A program made the position numbers and the translations under genes. A DNA stretch of 24,876 nucleotides, taken from positions 1 through 24,876 of the IMG/VR virus record IMGVR_UViG_3300020438_000260; one strand, 5' to 3'. How positions within the stretch are numbered: position 1 is the first letter of the stretch; every line of letters starts with the position of its first letter. This DNA is from a virus. This document shows positions 21,942 through 24,876 of this stretch, piece by piece. The notes beneath the pieces are model-generated. The model was not told where the DNA came from and ran no database searches. It saw only the letters and a program-made list of their open reading frames with translations.

Positions 21942-24876
21942 TACACTTTCCCTACTACTATTTCAATTGTTCCTCTTTCAGTAGTGTCTTTGGCTTGCAA
22001 CGCTTTACCAATTACTGTTCCTACTGTTGGATTGTTGTCAACTATTGCATACCCAGCAATAGCACTTGACACTAATATATCTCCAGGTTGTGCTTTGCCA
22101 ATAATTTTGCAAGGAACTCTACCTGTCAATGCAACTGGAGTTACAAACTCACCTGTCAAATCACTATTCATTAAGTACGCTGGCTTCTCACTTACAACAC
22201 CAATGACTTTTGTATCACCTTTGGTTGCTGTTGTTGTAATTTCTTTTGCACCACCAAGTACAATAACTGTTCCTGGTTCATACTCTGTATCTGCTGAATA
22301 GTTTTCTGCCAAGTCAGCATAACGTGCTTGTGTTGCCGTACCGTCAAACACTGTAGCATAAACAGTATTGTACGCTAATGATGCTGTACCAATATTATAA
22401 ACATTGTTTGTGTCAGGAACAACACCTGTTGCACTAAACTTAAATGGTGCTTTGGTTGCCGCTGAATCTTTTACAAGAATACTTACTTCGCCTGCATTAG
22501 TTTTACCAGTTCCTGCACCTAGTGCAATACCTGTTGAACCTGTACCTTTTTCATTAGCCGCTTCAATAAACTGTGTATACATCCAATCCGAACTAATTCG
22601 TGCTTGGTTGTTGTATGTTGAGTTTTGTTGGAGTGTACTTTGTGTGTTAGCACCTGAGTCTCCAACATCAATACTTGCCGCAAATTCTGCTGTAATAGCA
22701 CTTGTACCTGCCGCTTCAAATATTTGTGCGCCACCAGGTGTAAGCATTTCAATTGTTGTTGCCGCACCTGACTTAGGTTGTAAAATTACGTTAGTATCTG
22801 CCGCGCCTATGATCAAACCAGTTGTTCTAATCATACCATCGGACTTGGTCATTACAATACTATCATTACCACCGGTTGTAGTAATTGTTTGTGCAGTTGG
22901 ACTTGCTGTTGCACCACTAACGTTTGTTAATGCTGTATTATTTGCAATTTCTTCAATGTCGTCTAGATCAACACTACCAGTTTTAAGTGTTACAAATCCA
23001 TCTGTTACTGTAAAGTCTCCGCTATCAAATACTGCAAGACCTAAGTCTTCTTGAATAACTGCTCCACTACCACCACTACCACTTGTAGCATCTGCAATAG
23101 TACTTGCCGCTTGCATAGCAAGTTTGCTTTGTGCAATCGCCGCCGCAGGATTAACATCAGCATTTAAAATACTGTTGTCTTTAATATTATATGTAACTCT
23201 ATATTCCGAAGGAAATCTTGTACCGAACCATTCAATTTGACTGCTGGTATCATATGTAGCGTTTGCAGTTTCATGATGCGGTCCACTTACTATTGTACCT
23301 ATTGCGTCTGTAATAAATCCTGTATTTCCAGCAACTGTAAATGCTAAAATTGCTCCGTTTCCAGAAACTGATGTAATTGTAATTGTACAATCGTTAGCCG
23401 GAGTTGCTCCTTGAGCACTTCCTGTGCCTAATTGATCTCCTGGTATTGTAAATGTTTCATTAATTGCATATCCAGTACCTGAATTAAATGTATAAGCAGT
23501 GTATGTAGTTCCTTTACCTATATTAAAACCAGCGTCAACACCTGATGCTCCTGAGTATATTACACCACCTGGATTTTTGCACGATACTACTGTAGATGCA
23601 TCTGCTTGTGTTAATGTTCCTGCTACTTCTCTATAAACAACTCTTTGTACTGCACCAAGAACACCATCTGTTCTTGCTTCGATATCTTCAATTTCGCCAA
23701 TGTTTGAGCCTTGTATAATTGTTCCGCCTGTTACTAAAGGACCGTCTGCAATAGTAGCACTGTCAAAGAATACAATTCTTTTACCTGTTCTGTGCATTAA
23801 TTGATCTTTGTAGTAGTTTGCATCTGATTCAGCACTACCAGGATTTTTCTCAAGACTTACATCTCGCATACCATCTAAAGTATTATACTGTTCTACAACT
23901 GTATCGACATATGCTTTGTTGACTGCATCTGAATCTTGTGATGGTGCTTGGACATTAATAATTCTATTACTACCCATGTTCAAGTTACCTGTCATTGCCG
24001 CATGACCATCTCTTGGAACTGTACCGCCACCAATAACATTGTTCACTGGTAGACCATTATGGTCCCAACCTAAACGTCTGTTTACATATCCACGTACTGC
24101 GTTTTGTGTTGGAACAATATCTGATCCATTCTGTGTCATACCATCGTCAGTACTAAATTCACTAACAACAACACCACGTTTAAAACCAATACCGTCCAAG
24201 TTACTTAACGCAATACTACCTGCGAATGTAACTGTACCAGTACCTTGGTCAACTGTAAAGAATCTACCTACACGGAAGAAACCGTCTTGGTCTGTACTTA
24301 CGTAGAACACTCTACCTTTTGAACGCTCTTGTACTTCGTATGATTGATTAGGTTGTCTTGGTGCACCTAGTAGTACACTTGGATAGTTACTAGTGTTGTA
24401 TGAGCCTGTACCAATGTCTAAGAAGTCATGTCCTGTTGCTCTTGTAAGTGATATGTTAATTGTAATATCACCTGGAGCGCCTTGTGGTAGACCAATTCTA
24501 ATTGTATTTGCTTGTCCGCCATTTAGTACTACCGGAAGATGAAGACCTGTTGCATTGTTCGTTAAGTTATGATCAACTTTACCGCTTGGGTTAGTTGCGT
24601 CAGCAACATCTTCAATTTTAATAACTGCATAACCAACAAAGTCTAAGTAATCAACAACTTTGTGTAACTTACCTTCCCATGTAAAGATCATGTTACCTCT
24701 ACGTAGTCTTGCAATGTCTGAAACTTCAGTAAGTTCTGCAACCGCAATACCTACGTCACCTTTGGTTGCACCTAATGTTGTACCTCCAAAGCCTACTGCT
24801 GGTGTATCACTTGTATGATTAGTATCTACAATAACTCTAACGTAATCGTAAGTAGCATCAAAGCCCATTAAGATTT
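21941..24876 (-). CDS. Large tail-fibre/structural protein, 5'-truncated by window edge
   Basis: At least 975 residues are visible from the first Met at 24868, but the frame continues to the window edge without a stop and no ribosome binding site precedes that Met, so the true start is probably outside. Residues about 295-320 contain the phage-fibre motif MGSNRIINVQAPSQDSDAVN followed by KAYVD. The middle is Thr/Ser/Gly/Ala-rich beta structure with short repeats. The last ~130 residues form a distinct domain, from ADLAENYSADTEYEPGTVIV through VIGVVSEKPAYLMN to GKAQPGDILVSS, which resembles C-terminal chaperone or autoprocessing domains of some fibres. That resemblance is weak. It ends with TAATG into the 322-aa gene. 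Likely a long tail-fibre subunit. Confidence 0.8.
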   Translation of the reverse strand, partial: ILMGFDATYDYVRVIVDTNHTSDTPAVGFGGTTLGATKGDVGIAVAELTEVSDIARLRRGNMIFTWEGKLHKVVDYLDFVGYAVIKIEDVADATNPSGKVDHNLTNNATGLHLPVVLNGGQANTIRIGLPQGAPGDITINISLTRATGHDFLDIGTGSYNTSNYPSVLLGAPRQPNQSYEVQERSKGRVFYVSTDQDGFFRVGRFFTVDQGTGTVTFAGSIALSNLDGIGFKRGVVVSEFSTDDGMTQNGSDIVPTQNAVRGYVNRRLGWDHNGLPVNNVIGGGTVPRDGHAAMTGNLNMGSNRIINVQAPSQDSDAVNKAYVDTVVEQYNTLDGMRDVSLEKNPGSAESDANYYKDQLMHRTGKRIVFFDSATIADGPLVTGGTIIQGSNIGEIEDIEARTDGVLGAVQRVVYREVAGTLTQADASTVVSCKNPGGVIYSGASGVDAGFNIGKGTTYTAYTFNSGTGYAINETFTIPGDQLGTGSAQGATPANDCTITITSVSGNGAILAFTVAGNTGFITDAIGTIVSGPHHETANATYDTSSQIEWFGTRFPSEYRVTYNIKDNSILNADVNPAAAIAQSKLAMQAASTIADATSGSGGSGAVIQEDLGLAVFDSGDFTVTDGFVTLKTGSVDLDDIEEIANNTALTNVSGATASPTAQTITTTGGNDSIVMTKSDGMIRTTGLIIGAADTNVILQPKSGAATTIEMLTPGGAQIFEAAGTSAITAEFAASIDVGDSGANTQSTLQQNSTYNNQARISSDWMYTQFIEAANEKGTGSTGIALGAGTGKTNAGEVSILVKDSAATKAPFKFSATGVVPDTNNVYNIGTASLAYNTVYATVFDGTATQARYADLAENYSADTEYEPGTVIVLGGAKEITTTATKGDTKVIGVVSEKPAYLMNSDLTGEFVTPVALTGRVPCKIIGKAQPGDILVSSAIAGYAIVDNNPTVGTVIGKALQAKDTTERGTIEIVVGKV

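Noticed and set aside
22404-23054. 216-codon open frame on the plus strand opposite the large fibre gene
   Set aside because: It mirrors the Thr/Ser/Ala/Val-rich codons of the minus-strand fibre gene, has no ribosome binding site and no recognisable protein features.
1-24876. tRNA genes, CRISPR arrays, insertion sequences, attachment sites
   Set aside because: None seen: intergenic gaps are nearly all under 50 bases, the largest (3310-3457) is described as a promoter/leader region, and no cloverleaf, spaced direct repeats or transposase was noticed by eye.

Overview
The window looks like part of the genome of a T4-like (tailed, contractile-tail) marine phage. The DNA is A+T-rich and densely packed, with TAATG and ATGA overlaps throughout, and all genes except one lie on the minus strand. 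Diagnostic genes are a T4 gp44-type clamp-loader subunit, PhoH, flavin-dependent thymidylate synthase (ThyX), MazG, a GroES/gp31-like co-chaperonin, a 2OG-Fe(II) oxygenase and very large modular tail proteins. No photosystem gene is present. The 7Fe bacterial-type ferredoxin would suit a heterotrophic proteobacterial host such as SAR11, but the host is an inference and cyanophage relatives share much of this gene set.

Layout, read in the direction of minus-strand transcription (right to left). 24876-9950 is a structural block: a 5'-truncated fibre-like protein, a 322-aa fibre protein, a 2098-aa mosaic protein (subtilisin protease, Calx-beta repeats, Gly-rich domain, cupredoxin-like domain, propeller-like region), a 347-aa Gly-rich protein, a 183-aa protein, an 819-aa protein with putative Ig repeats and a 195-aa protein. 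9972-7327 holds small and nucleotide/chaperone genes: an 81-aa protein, a protein resembling a piece of DNA polymerase III alpha, a 129-aa protein, the co-chaperonin, MazG, a membrane protein and two small proteins. A near-consensus sigma70 promoter at 7302-7330 then starts the replication/metabolism operon: small membrane protein, clamp loader, 2OG oxygenase, ferredoxin, coiled-coil protein, ThyX and a 74-aa protein, ending at a hairpin terminator shared with the convergent phoH.

phoH (3458-4180) is the only plus-strand gene. To its left a divergent late-type operon runs 3309 to 1: two uncharacterised proteins, a Cys-rich mini-protein, a GH19-type endolysin, an inner-membrane spanin, an overlapping outer-membrane spanin lipoprotein, a further overlapping mini-lipoprotein and a small membrane protein cut by the window edge. 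That is a complete-looking lysis cassette apart from a proven holin. T4-late-like ATAAATA boxes stand upstream of several structural and lysis genes, which separates them from the sigma70-driven replication operon.

The most unusual observations are: (i) the 2098-aa protein stops in the middle of a Calx-beta domain whose missing strands are the first residues of the next gene, so the two look like one split protein; (ii) the same giant protein carries a complete subtilisin catalytic triad and a complete type-1 copper ligand set; (iii) a DnaE-like fragment ends just before the catalytic aspartates; (iv) a near-complete 7Fe ferredoxin sits in the replication operon; (v) three genes in the lysis cassette overlap in a chain, two of them encoding lipoproteins.
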